Assembly: GCA_022704585.1 (NCBI GenBank) | Contig: JAKJGD010000190.1 | Coordinates: 1-5,250 of the forward strand | Length of the DNA: 5,250 bases | Reading direction: 5' to 3' | Source of the DNA: Spirochaetota bacterium | GTDB lineage: Bacteria > Spirochaetota > UBA4802 > UBA5550 | Shown: piece after piece, positions 1 through 5,250 of the stretch | Position numbering within the stretch: the stretch's first letter is position 1 | Layout: each line of letters opens with the position of its first letter | Translations under genes and position numbers: made by a program | Notes under the pieces: generated by a model | Database searches by the model: none | The model's input: only the letters and a program-made list of their open reading frames with translations | Told to the model about the DNA's origin: nothing

Positions 1-629
1 TCCAGTACCTGAAGCACGGTGCGGTGACTGCCGCAATGCTTCTTGTCGTCGCCTTCCAGTTTCTGTACATAGCCGATTATTTCTGGAACGAGCCGGCCAT
101 CCTCACAACGACCGACATTGTACACGTCAAGTTCGGTTTCATGCTGGTATTCGGAGACCTGGTCTGGGTGCCGATGACCTATTCGCTCCAGGCGTTTTAC
201 CTCATTGAGCATGTGCATTCGCTGCCGGTCTGGGGGATCGTTTCAATCGTATTCCTCAACGCAGCGGGATATTACCTGTTCAGGGCCGTCAATCTACAGA
301 AGCACAGGTTCAGGACCGAGCCCGGTTACCTGATCCGGGGTAAAAAACCCGAATTCATCCAGACCGCGCACGGGAACAGGCTCCTCGTGTCAGGATTCTG
401 GGGGTTATCGCGGCATTTCAATTATGTCGGAGACATCACCATGGCCCTGGCTTGGTGCCTGCCCTGCCTGTTCTACTCACCGCTTCCCTATTTTTACGTG
501 ATATATTTCACCGCTTTGCTGGTCCACCGGCAGCGGCGCGATGATAAAAAATGCGCTGCAAAATACGGCGACGACTGGGTGAAATACCGGGAGCGCGTGC
601 CCTGGAGGATAATGCCGGGCATATATTAA
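1..629 (+). CDS. Sterol reductase, ERG4/ERG24 family (C-terminal half, 5' partial)
   Basis: Integral membrane NADPH-dependent reductase of a double bond in the sterol nucleus (C-14, C-7 or a side-chain bond; the fragment does not decide which). The reading frame (first full codon at base 3) is open to the left edge; the GTG at 24 is internal, and family length (about 420-470 residues) implies some 220 residues are missing. Numbering from that GTG, residues 38-60 hold the FGD-LVWVP-TYSLQAFYL core and 168-182 hold H-R-x2-R-D-x3-C-x2-K-Y-G, the family signature, ending in VPWRIMPGIY. Compared from memory with the structurally known Methylomicrobium enzyme MaSR1, all recalled NADPH or active-site positions match at a constant offset: Y15, K93, R97, W126, N133, Y134, R169, D173, C177, Y181, Y188. 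Several hydrophobic spans are consistent with membrane helices. The EXPERA gene follows 71 bases later. Family assignment is firm; the substrate is unknown. Confidence 0.93.
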   Translation, partial: QYLKHGAVTAAMLLVVAFQFLYIADYFWNEPAILTTTDIVHVKFGFMLVFGDLVWVPMTYSLQAFYLIEHVHSLPVWGIVSIVFLNAAGYYLFRAVNLQKHRFRTEPGYLIRGKKPEFIQTAHGNRLLVSGFWGLSRHFNYVGDITMALAWCLPCLFYSPLPYFYVIYFTALLVHRQRRDDKKCAAKYGDDWVKYRERVPWRIMPGIY

Positions 630-700
630 TTGCGACCTACCGGCGGGGTGTCCGTCACATCACGCCACACAATATAAATAAATTTTTTGGAGGATTTGCA

Positions 701-1273
701 ATGTCAGACACAAATGTACTCCCCCTGAGGGAGCGGAAGGGCGATTGGCTTTTCATCGCATTCTTTTCCTGCTTCGTGTTCACTTCTTTCGCGGCAGACC
801 TGGTAAACGGGTTGATGAACCCGTCCCCGGACATCGGTTACGTGATGGCGCGCGCCGTGTACCACCTGTATGCGGTCAATAATGATCCGCTTCTTATCGC
901 GAACCCGTCATGGATGAGGGCAATGTGTTTTATCTCGGCGTTCCTGTTCGGCCCCTTTTACATGGTTCTGGTCTATTCGTTCGTGAAAGGCAGGAACTGG
1001 ATACGGCCGTTCGCGCTCGTGTACGCCGGCATGATAATCGAGAGCATGCTCGTAATCCTGTACGCGGAGTATGCGGGCGACAGCGCTCTCTTTACCCAGA
1101 TGTGCCAGGGCGGCGTTAAGGCTGCCGACGAGCTGGCCCGGGCCGGACTTAACCCGGACCTGACCGTTCAGGACACGTTCAAGTTCCTGGCCTACAACCT
1201 GCCGTACAAATTAGTCCCGCTTATGCTCGCGATTCGCATGAGAAAGGAGAATCCGTTTAACCGGAAATTCTGA
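701..1273 (+). CDS. EXPERA-domain membrane protein (TMEM97/EBP-like, possible sterol isomerase)
   Basis: A 190-residue protein with four predicted membrane helices (about 15-37, 72-95, 101-124, 158-179), the size and layout of the EXPERA fold. That fold includes EBP (sterol delta8-delta7 isomerase) and TMEM97 (sigma-2 receptor). By-eye alignment with human TMEM97 is clear: D33 at the end of helix 1, the NDPLL segment with D62, the P-S-W motif at 69-71, then VKGRNWIRPFALVY (about 95-108) and NLPYKLVP (166-173). D33 and D62 fit the conserved TMEM97 aspartates. N166 fits the catalytic-pocket Asn of EBP, but the EBP His-x3-Glu of helix 1 and the Glu of helix 2 appear absent (C76 and S79 instead); E114 in helix 3 is a possible substitute. 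The start at 701 is chosen because GGAGG (689-693) lies 7 bases upstream; the frame runs open to 551, but that part overlaps the reductase gene. A TATAAA at 673-678 has no convincing -35 box, so readthrough from the reductase gene is likely. Family fairly sure, activity uncertain. Confidence 0.82.
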   Translation: MSDTNVLPLRERKGDWLFIAFFSCFVFTSFAADLVNGLMNPSPDIGYVMARAVYHLYAVNNDPLLIANPSWMRAMCFISAFLFGPFYMVLVYSFVKGRNWIRPFALVYAGMIIESMLVILYAEYAGDSALFTQMCQGGVKAADELARAGLNPDLTVQDTFKFLAYNLPYKLVPLMLAIRMRKENPFNRKF

Positions 1274-1279
1274 AGCAGA

Positions 1280-1313
1280 CCGCATTCCCTCTCCGGCTGG
1301 AGAGGGAATGCGG
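1280..1313. terminator. Perfect 15-bp hairpin between convergent genes, putative terminator
   Basis: A perfect inverted repeat: arms 1280-1294 and 1299-1313 pair over 15 bp around the loop GGCT. It begins 7 bases after the stop of the EXPERA gene and lies in the gap facing the end of the minus-strand gene. No T-run follows directly on either strand; the nearest on the plus strand is TTTTTT at 1337-1342. It is therefore not a textbook intrinsic terminator, though the position fits 3'-end formation or mRNA stabilisation for both genes. Confidence 0.5.
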
Positions 1314-1342
1314 CGGTAAAGTCAGATATGCATTGCTTTTTT

Positions 1343-1362
1343 GAGTCTCCCCGGGGAGGCTC
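1343..1362. repeat. GC-rich palindrome in the convergent gap
   Basis: GAGTCTCCCC followed directly by GGGGAGGCTC is self-complementary over 10 bp with one T-G wobble. A folded RNA would need to open the central CCGG as its loop. It lies 27 bases past the end of the minus-strand gene and follows the T-run at 1337-1342 on the plus strand. It could be a second 3'-end structure, mainly for the minus-strand transcript, but no U-run follows it on that strand. Confidence 0.35.
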
Positions 1363-1389
1363 GTTGTAACAGGACCGGTTAACGAGGCG

Positions 1390-1893
1390 CTATCCCTTTC
1401 CCTTTAAAAATTCGATCGCGTTATTCAGGAGGTACATCTCGTTGAAAAACTTGGAGATACCCCCAACGAACCGCTCCTTGATCATGCCCCGGGGGAGCTC
1501 TTCAATCACGCTTCTCAACTCGTCGAGATTCCGCGTTACTGTCCGGCGGTATTCCTCGAAGGCCTCCATACCCATCTCATTGACCAGCTTCCGCAATATG
1601 TCTTCCATGAGGAGCATGTTGTCCAGCATTTCGCGTACCATGTAGCGATGGCGGTTGTCGATCCCCTGCAAAATCTTTTCCAGGATGCAGACCCTCACGA
1701 TACGGTATCCCATGCGAATGTTTTCCATGTTCCGGTCAACCGACGAGTCCGGGTAACGTGTAAAATAGACCCTGCCGAGCCCCATCATTTCTTCAGTGCC
1801 GAACGGAAAATTGCCGTCCAGGGATATAATTACATTCTGAAAATCATTGAAATTGTTTGCCGCTGCCAGTATATCCGCCGGCCGTATCGACAT
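1390..1893 (-). CDS. Hypothetical protein, alpha-helical, 167 residues
   Basis: I do not recognise this family. The protein has no signal peptide, membrane span, Cys/His metal motif or nucleotide-binding motif. From about residue 75 on it reads as long amphipathic helices rich in Glu, Arg, Leu and Met, ending in a basic tail (LKGKG), which suggests a soluble cytoplasmic helical protein. The ATG at 1893 is chosen because GGAG lies 6 bases upstream of it; the frame continues to a TTG at 1956 with no Shine-Dalgarno sequence, so a 188-residue form is less likely. It is transcribed towards the EXPERA gene and divergently from the Nudix gene, so it is its own transcription unit here. Length, a good ribosome binding site and amphipathic composition support a real gene; its function is open. 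Confidence 0.72.
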   Translation of the reverse strand: MSIRPADILAAANNFNDFQNVIISLDGNFPFGTEEMMGLGRVYFTRYPDSSVDRNMENIRMGYRIVRVCILEKILQGIDNRHRYMVREMLDNMLLMEDILRKLVNEMGMEAFEEYRRTVTRNLDELRSVIEELPRGMIKERFVGGISKFFNEMYLLNNAIEFLKGKG

Positions 1894-2104
1894 ACATGTC
1901 TCCAGGAAAAGGATTGAACACTGGAATCTACGCAATTTGAGGTCAATTACAACCAAGGTATCTTAAAAGTAATCAAACGTCAACAGGTGAAGATATTTAT
2001 TATCATGCCATACGGGCAGACGGGGATGATATTTTACTTGCAAAACTGACCGCCTCTCATATCCTTAAAATAGCGGTATTAATTATACAAGTTCTCCGCA
2101 GGCC
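1894..2104. promoter_or_regulatory. Divergent intergenic region with weak promoter-like boxes
   Basis: This 211-base AT-rich gap must hold the promoters of the minus-strand hypothetical gene and the Nudix gene. On the minus strand, TTGACG (1983-1978) stands 17 bases from TACCTT (1960-1955), a good -35 with a poor -10. On the plus strand, TTGCAA (2038-2043) is 16 bases from TATCCT (2060-2065), and TAAAAT (2066-2071) is a better -10 without a -35. These are by-eye matches to the sigma-70 consensus, which may not apply in this organism. I found no operator palindrome or riboswitch. Confidence 0.35.
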
Positions 2105-2530
2105 ATGACAGAGCACTATAGGAATCCGGTACCCACCGTTGACATCATCATTGAAATTGAAAACGGGACAGGTTTCCCCGGGGGCCGGAGCATCGTCCTT
2201 ATAAAGAGAAAAAACCCACCCCATGGATGGGCGATCCCGGGCGGATTCGTGGAATACGGTGAAACCCTCGAGGCCGCCGCCGTGAGGGAGGCTTTCGAGG
2301 AAACCTCGCTTGAGGTCCGGCTCGTCAGGCAGTTTCACGCCTATTCCGACCCGGCGCGCGACCCCCGTCAGCATACCATTTCCATTGTCTTTATCGCGAC
2401 CGCCGACGGAGCGCCGGCCGGGGCTGATGACGCGTCCGAAGCACGCATCTTCAGCATCGATGACCTGCCGTCGCCCATTGCCTTCGACCATGCGGACATA
2501 CTGCGCGATTACCGGGAGCGAAAATACTGA
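2105..2530 (+). CDS. Nudix hydrolase, ADP-ribose pyrophosphatase-like
   Basis: Cytoplasmic 141-residue pyrophosphohydrolase that splits nucleoside diphosphates linked to another group. The Nudix box is complete in spacing at residues 47-69: G47-x5-E53-x7-R61-E62-A-F-E65-E66-T-S-L, with the metal-binding glutamates E62, E65 and E66 present. The usual Gly of the EExGU segment is Ser68. [13 protein letters not shown] lead-in and the downstream [16 protein letters not shown] stretch (81-96) resemble the small ADP-ribose pyrophosphatases of archaea and bacteria, so ADP-ribose is the best guess, without proof. The ATG at 2105 has only a weak AGG at 2100-2102; no better in-frame start precedes it before the stop at 2066. 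The acyltransferase-hydrolase gene follows after 48 bases on the same strand, probably in one transcript. A housekeeping (damaged nucleotide or NAD turnover) role is likely. Confidence 0.92.
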   Translation: MTEHYRNPVPTVDIIIEIENGTGFPGGRSIVLIKRKNPPHGWAIPGGFVEYGETLEAAAVREAFEETSLEVRLVRQFHAYSDPARDPRQHTISIVFIATADGAPAGADDASEARIFSIDDLPSPIAFDHADILRDYRERKY

Positions 2531-2533
2531 CGG

Positions 2534-2549
2534 GCTGGCGAAAGCCGGC
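2534..2549 (+). other. Small hairpin with GAAA tetraloop between two co-directional genes
   Basis: GCTGGC and GCCGGC pair over 6 bp (one U-G wobble) around GAAA, a stable GNRA-type loop, 3 bases after the Nudix stop codon. No T-run follows, so it is unlikely to stop transcription. It could protect or process the mRNA, or be chance in GC-rich DNA. Confidence 0.3.
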
Positions 2550-2578
2550 GCTCATAGCGACATCCAGGAGAGAATGAA

Positions 2579-4759
2579 ATGAAGATTTCAAAAGCCATGC
2601 TGAAAACACTCGAGATCACGCTCGACACCATATTCAGGGCGTCCAGGGCAGACCTGCGCGTTCACGGCCTCGACAATGTGCCAGACCAGCCGGTCCTCTA
2701 CGTGATAAACCACTTTACCCGCATGGAGACCTTCCTGATGCCCTATGTCATCAAGAAACACGTCAGGAAGTATCCGATCTCGCTCGCGCACGAGTCGTTC
2801 TTCGGCGGCAAGATGGGCGAGTTCATGGACAGCGTGGGAGCGGTCTCGACCGCAGACCCGAAGCGGGACGAGACCCTCATCGGCTCGCTCCTCAATGACA
2901 GCCACCCGGTCATCATATTCCCCGAGGGGCAGATGATCAAGGACAAGAAGCTGGTAGAGAAAGGCAAGTACATGGTGTACAATACCGGCATGCGCCGTCC
3001 GCCCCATACCGGCGCCGCGCGGATCGCGCTCCTCTCCCAGTTTATCCGCGAGAAAATCAGAGTCTTCCACGAGCTGGGGGAAACGGAAAAAATAACCGCT
3101 TTCGCGGAGCGGTACGGTTTCGGCGTGGGCGAGGTGGACTCGATAATCAGCAAGAAGACCTTCATCGTGCCGGTGAACCTTACCTACTACCCTATCAGGG
3201 CGCGGGACAACGCCATCAACAAGCTCATCTCCCGCTTCGTCAAGAATATGGACGATCGGTTCAGGGAAGAGCTGGAGGTCGAGGGCACCATGGTTATGGA
3301 GGGCGTCGATATCGATATCAACTTCGGTAAGCCGCTCGAGGCCGGGGAGTATCTCCATTCGAACCGGAAGATACGGAACATGCTGGCCGACGACAGGCTG
3401 TACCTCGACAGGTCTGAGCTCAAGGGGCTGAAGCCCTTTCACCTCCTGGACCTGAGGTTCATGCACGACTACATGGACTCGATCTACGGCATGACCACCG
3501 TGAACCACGACCATCTCTTCTCATATCTGCTAACGCGGTACCCCTCCAACCACATAGGCGAGAACGACTTCAAAAACCGCGCATTCCTGGCGGTCGAGAA
3601 GCTCCGCGCGAGCGGAATCACCAACATCCACACGAGCCTCGCGCAGAAGCAGTTTTACCTCCTCACCGACGACCGCCATGATAAATACGACGCGTTCATT
3701 CAGGCGGCCTCGTCCCGCGGGCTCATCTCCCTGAACAACGGCGTCATCACGAAAAACAGACGCCTGTTCACGCAGATTTACGATTTCCACACCATCAGGA
3801 AAGACAATATTATCGAGGTGATAAAAAACGAGATCGAGCCCCTTGAAGTGCTCACCAGGGAGCTGAACCGCATCATGCGCCAGCCCCCCTGCTGGATCCG
3901 GAGGAAGATACGTCGGCATTTTATCAAGCTTGACCGCGAGCTGTTCGAAAAGGACTACAGCGAATATTATATACCGGGCGAGTCCAAACCGAAGGAGATC
4001 GGCCGGCCGTTCCACCTGAAGCACTTCTTCTCCCGTCGCGGATTCATCATGGTCCACGGCTACATGGCCGCGCCTGAAGAGATTCGCCCTCTTGCCGATT
4101 TTATTTACCGGAACGGGTACAGCGTGTACGGTGCGCGTCTGCGCGGCCACGGCACGGCGCCGGAGGACCTCGCCGGCAGGAACTGGGAAAAATGGTATGA
4201 CTCGGTGAGCAGGGCCTACATCATCATGAAGAACAGCGTCCGCTCCGTCGCCGTCGGCGGGTTCTCGACCGGCGCGGGCATCGCCCTGCTCCAGGCGGCG
4301 AACAAGCCGGGCCGTTTCAGGGGGGTGGTCTCCATCAACGCTCCGCTCCGTCTCCAGAACATATCGTCCAGGCTGTCCTCCGCGGTGGTGATGTGGAACA
4401 AGTTTCTCTCCACGATAAAAGTCAACAAGGGACGGATGGAGTTTGTGACGAACAAACCCGAAAACGAGCATATCAATTATTTCCGGAATCCGGTCGCCGG
4501 CGTGAGCGAGCTGGGCAAGCTGATGAAGGTGGTCGAGGACCGGCTGAACCTCGTGTCCGACCCGGCGCTGATCGTCCAGGGATCGGACGACCCGGTGGTG
4601 AACCCGGTCAGCGGCCTGGAGATTTTCTCCCGGCTTGGCACCGAGCGCAAACAGCTCTTCCGCATCTACGCAAAGCACCACGGCATCCTCCGCGGAAAAG
4701 AGGCTGCAGATGTTCAGGCCCGGGTGCTGGAATTTTTAGAGAGGGTCTTTTCACGGTAG
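2579..4759 (+). CDS. Fused PlsC-like acyltransferase and alpha/beta hydrolase
   Basis: A 726-residue protein with two enzyme parts. Residues about 25-255 are a glycerolipid acyltransferase (LPLAT/PlsC type): motif I is NH45-FTRM-E50, so the usual HX4D is HX4E; the FPEG motif is at 114-117; VPVNLTYYPI (197-206) fits the last conserved block. Residues about 260-480 match nothing I recognise and are rich in charged helices with a basic WIRRKIRRHFIK patch (439-450). Residues about 487-726 are a serine hydrolase like bacterial carboxylesterases and monoacylglycerol lipases: oxyanion HGY at 493-495, RGHG at 522-525, nucleophile elbow GFSTG (S563), acid D671 in QGSDDPVV, and H701. All triad residues are present. 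No signal peptide or clear membrane helix is seen, so a membrane-associated cytoplasmic enzyme is likely. The start has AGGAG (2566-2570) 8 bases upstream. Likely role, inferred: acyl transfer coupled to deacylation of membrane lipids. Confidence 0.9.
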   Translation: MKISKAMLKTLEITLDTIFRASRADLRVHGLDNVPDQPVLYVINHFTRMETFLMPYVIKKHVRKYPISLAHESFFGGKMGEFMDSVGAVSTADPKRDETLIGSLLNDSHPVIIFPEGQMIKDKKLVEKGKYMVYNTGMRRPPHTGAARIALLSQFIREKIRVFHELGETEKITAFAERYGFGVGEVDSIISKKTFIVPVNLTYYPIRARDNAINKLISRFVKNMDDRFREELEVEGTMVMEGVDIDINFGKPLEAGEYLHSNRKIRNMLADDRLYLDRSELKGLKPFHLLDLRFMHDYMDSIYGMTTVNHDHLFSYLLTRYPSNHIGENDFKNRAFLAVEKLRASGITNIHTSLAQKQFYLLTDDRHDKYDAFIQAASSRGLISLNNGVITKNRRLFTQIYDFHTIRKDNIIEVIKNEIEPLEVLTRELNRIMRQPPCWIRRKIRRHFIKLDRELFEKDYSEYYIPGESKPKEIGRPFHLKHFFSRRGFIMVHGYMAAPEEIRPLADFIYRNGYSVYGARLRGHGTAPEDLAGRNWEKWYDSVSRAYIIMKNSVRSVAVGGFSTGAGIALLQAANKPGRFRGVVSINAPLRLQNISSRLSSAVVMWNKFLSTIKVNKGRMEFVTNKPENEHINYFRNPVAGVSELGKLMKVVEDRLNLVSDPALIVQGSDDPVVNPVSGLEIFSRLGTERKQLFRIYAKHHGILRGKEAADVQARVLEFLERVFSR

Positions 4760-4762
4760 AAG

Positions 4763-4782
4763 GCGTGGTTGCCGAACCACGC
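4763..4782. terminator. Hairpin between convergent genes, putative bidirectional terminator
   Basis: GCGTGGTT and AACCACGC form a perfect 8-bp stem around the loop GCCG. It fills most of the 28-base gap between the stop codons of the fused acyltransferase gene (+) and the phosphatase gene (-), the usual place for a shared terminator. Neither strand has a T-run after it, so intrinsic termination would be weak. Confidence 0.45.
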
Positions 4783-4787
4783 GTCCC

Positions 4788-5250
4788 TCAGTGGACCTCG
4801 ATGCCGATCAGGACGATGTCGTCGACGATGGGCGCCCCGTCCCTGAAGCGCATCGTCCGGTCGATGATGGAGTCCAGCATGCCGCTCAGGGTCATCCGGT
4901 CCGGGTCGCGGAACAGGTTGATGAAATCGTCCTCCGCGTCGAGCATCCGCCCTTCCGGGTTCACCGTGTCAGGAATACCGTCCGTGTAGAGAAACAGGCG
5001 GTCGCCCGGGTGCAGGGTGAGAGTTACATCGCCGAACAGCGTGTTCTCCTGCCAGCCGAGAAGGTTTCCCCTGGACTTTACGAACTCGACATTGTTCGAA
5101 CCGCGCTGGCACAGGATCGGGTATGGATGCCCGCCCCGGGCGAAGGTGAAGGTGACCGAATCCGGGTGCTTCCTGAAAACGCCATAGAGCGCCGTCAGGT
5201 AATAGGACGGCATGCCCCGGAACACTTCGTTGTTGATCATCTCGATGTAT
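4788..5250 (-). CDS. SpoIIE/RsbU-type PP2C serine phosphatase, C-terminal part (5' partial)
   Basis: The last roughly 153 residues of a PPM/SpoIIE-family phosphatase, which removes phosphate from a serine or threonine of a partner such as an anti-sigma antagonist. The frame is open to the right edge, so the N-terminal sensor part and the first metal-binding Asp motif lie outside the window. Numbering from the internal ATG at 5240, the family motifs appear in order: TALYGVF (16-22), ARGGHPYPIL (34-43, the AGHPPPLL equivalent), GNLLGW (58-63), HPGDRLFLYTDGIPD (77-91) with metal ligand D87, and the final VDDIVLIGIEV (139-149) with D140 and D141. The spacing is that of an intact catalytic domain. 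It converges on the acyltransferase-hydrolase gene with 28 bases between stops, so it belongs to another transcription unit. The sensor type and the target cannot be told from this fragment. Confidence 0.92.
   Translation of the reverse strand, partial: YIEMINNEVFRGMPSYYLTALYGVFRKHPDSVTFTFARGGHPYPILCQRGSNNVEFVKSRGNLLGWQENTLFGDVTLTLHPGDRLFLYTDGIPDTVNPEGRMLDAEDDFINLFRDPDRMTLSGMLDSIIDRTMRFRDGAPIVDDIVLIGIEVH

Noticed and set aside
551..700. N-terminal extension of the EXPERA gene to 551
   Set aside because: It overlaps the conserved C-terminus of the reductase, its residues are unlike the family, and GGAGG sits at the right distance from the ATG at 701.
1894..1956. Longer start (TTG at 1956) for the hypothetical minus-strand gene
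   Set aside because: No Shine-Dalgarno sequence precedes it and the proposed -10 box overlaps it; the ATG at 1893 has GGAG at good spacing.
2057..2491. Minus-strand open frame of 144 codons
   Set aside because: It is antisense to the Nudix hydrolase, whose catalytic box and flanking conserved residues are unmistakable on the plus strand.
2574..2582. Three-codon frame ATG AAA TGA overlapping the acyltransferase start
   Set aside because: It could in principle act as a minimal upstream frame, but such a short match is expected by chance and the AGGAG is better spaced for the ATG at 2579.
2588..4681. Two long antisense open frames (2588-3514 and 3530-4681) opposite the fused acyltransferase gene
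   Set aside because: Their translations are rich in Val, His, Arg and Asp without recognisable motifs, as expected from the complement of biased codons, while the plus strand shows clear enzyme motifs through the whole stretch.
4393..4989. Plus-strand open frame of 198 codons spanning the convergent junction
   Set aside because: It runs out of frame through the alpha/beta hydrolase and antisense to the phosphatase motifs, has low-complexity Arg/Ser/Gly composition, and crosses the hairpin between two well-supported genes.

Overview
The window looks like bacterial chromosomal DNA: closely packed intron-free genes, Shine-Dalgarno sequences (GGAGG, AGGAG, GGAG) before several starts, and a SpoIIE-type phosphatase. 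It is moderately GC-rich with AT-richer gaps. I cannot name the species. The mix of a SpoIIE/RsbU-like phosphatase, lipid-remodelling enzymes and sterol-type membrane enzymes would fit a Gram-negative lineage such as Spirochaetota, Desulfobacterota or Myxococcota, but this is inference. I see no mobile element, tRNA, rRNA or CRISPR array, and no gene-free stretch longer than about 210 bases.

Layout from left to right. (1) Bases 1-629 (+) are the C-terminal half of an ERG4/ERG24-family sterol reductase, cut by the window edge. (2) Bases 701-1273 (+) encode a four-helix EXPERA-domain protein related to TMEM97 and EBP (sterol delta8-delta7 isomerase). (3) A strong hairpin at 1280-1313 lies in the gap before a convergent, unrecognised 167-residue gene (1390-1893, -). 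(4) A 211-base divergent gap leads to a Nudix hydrolase (2105-2530, +). (5) 48 bases later comes a 726-residue protein (2579-4759, +) joining an N-terminal PlsC-like acyltransferase to a C-terminal serine alpha/beta hydrolase. (6) A small hairpin separates it from the convergent C-terminal part of a SpoIIE/PP2C-type phosphatase (4788-5250, -), cut by the right edge.

The main biological point is the left pair. In eukaryotes a C-14 (or C-7) sterol reductase and an EBP-type isomerase act on the same sterol nucleus, and here homologues of both sit next to each other in the same direction in a bacterium. The second point is the fused acyltransferase-hydrolase, which carries both an acyl-transfer motif set and a complete Ser-Asp-His triad and so may remodel membrane lipids. 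The Nudix gene is probably cotranscribed with it. The unknown minus-strand gene and the phosphatase fragment have no evident functional link to either.
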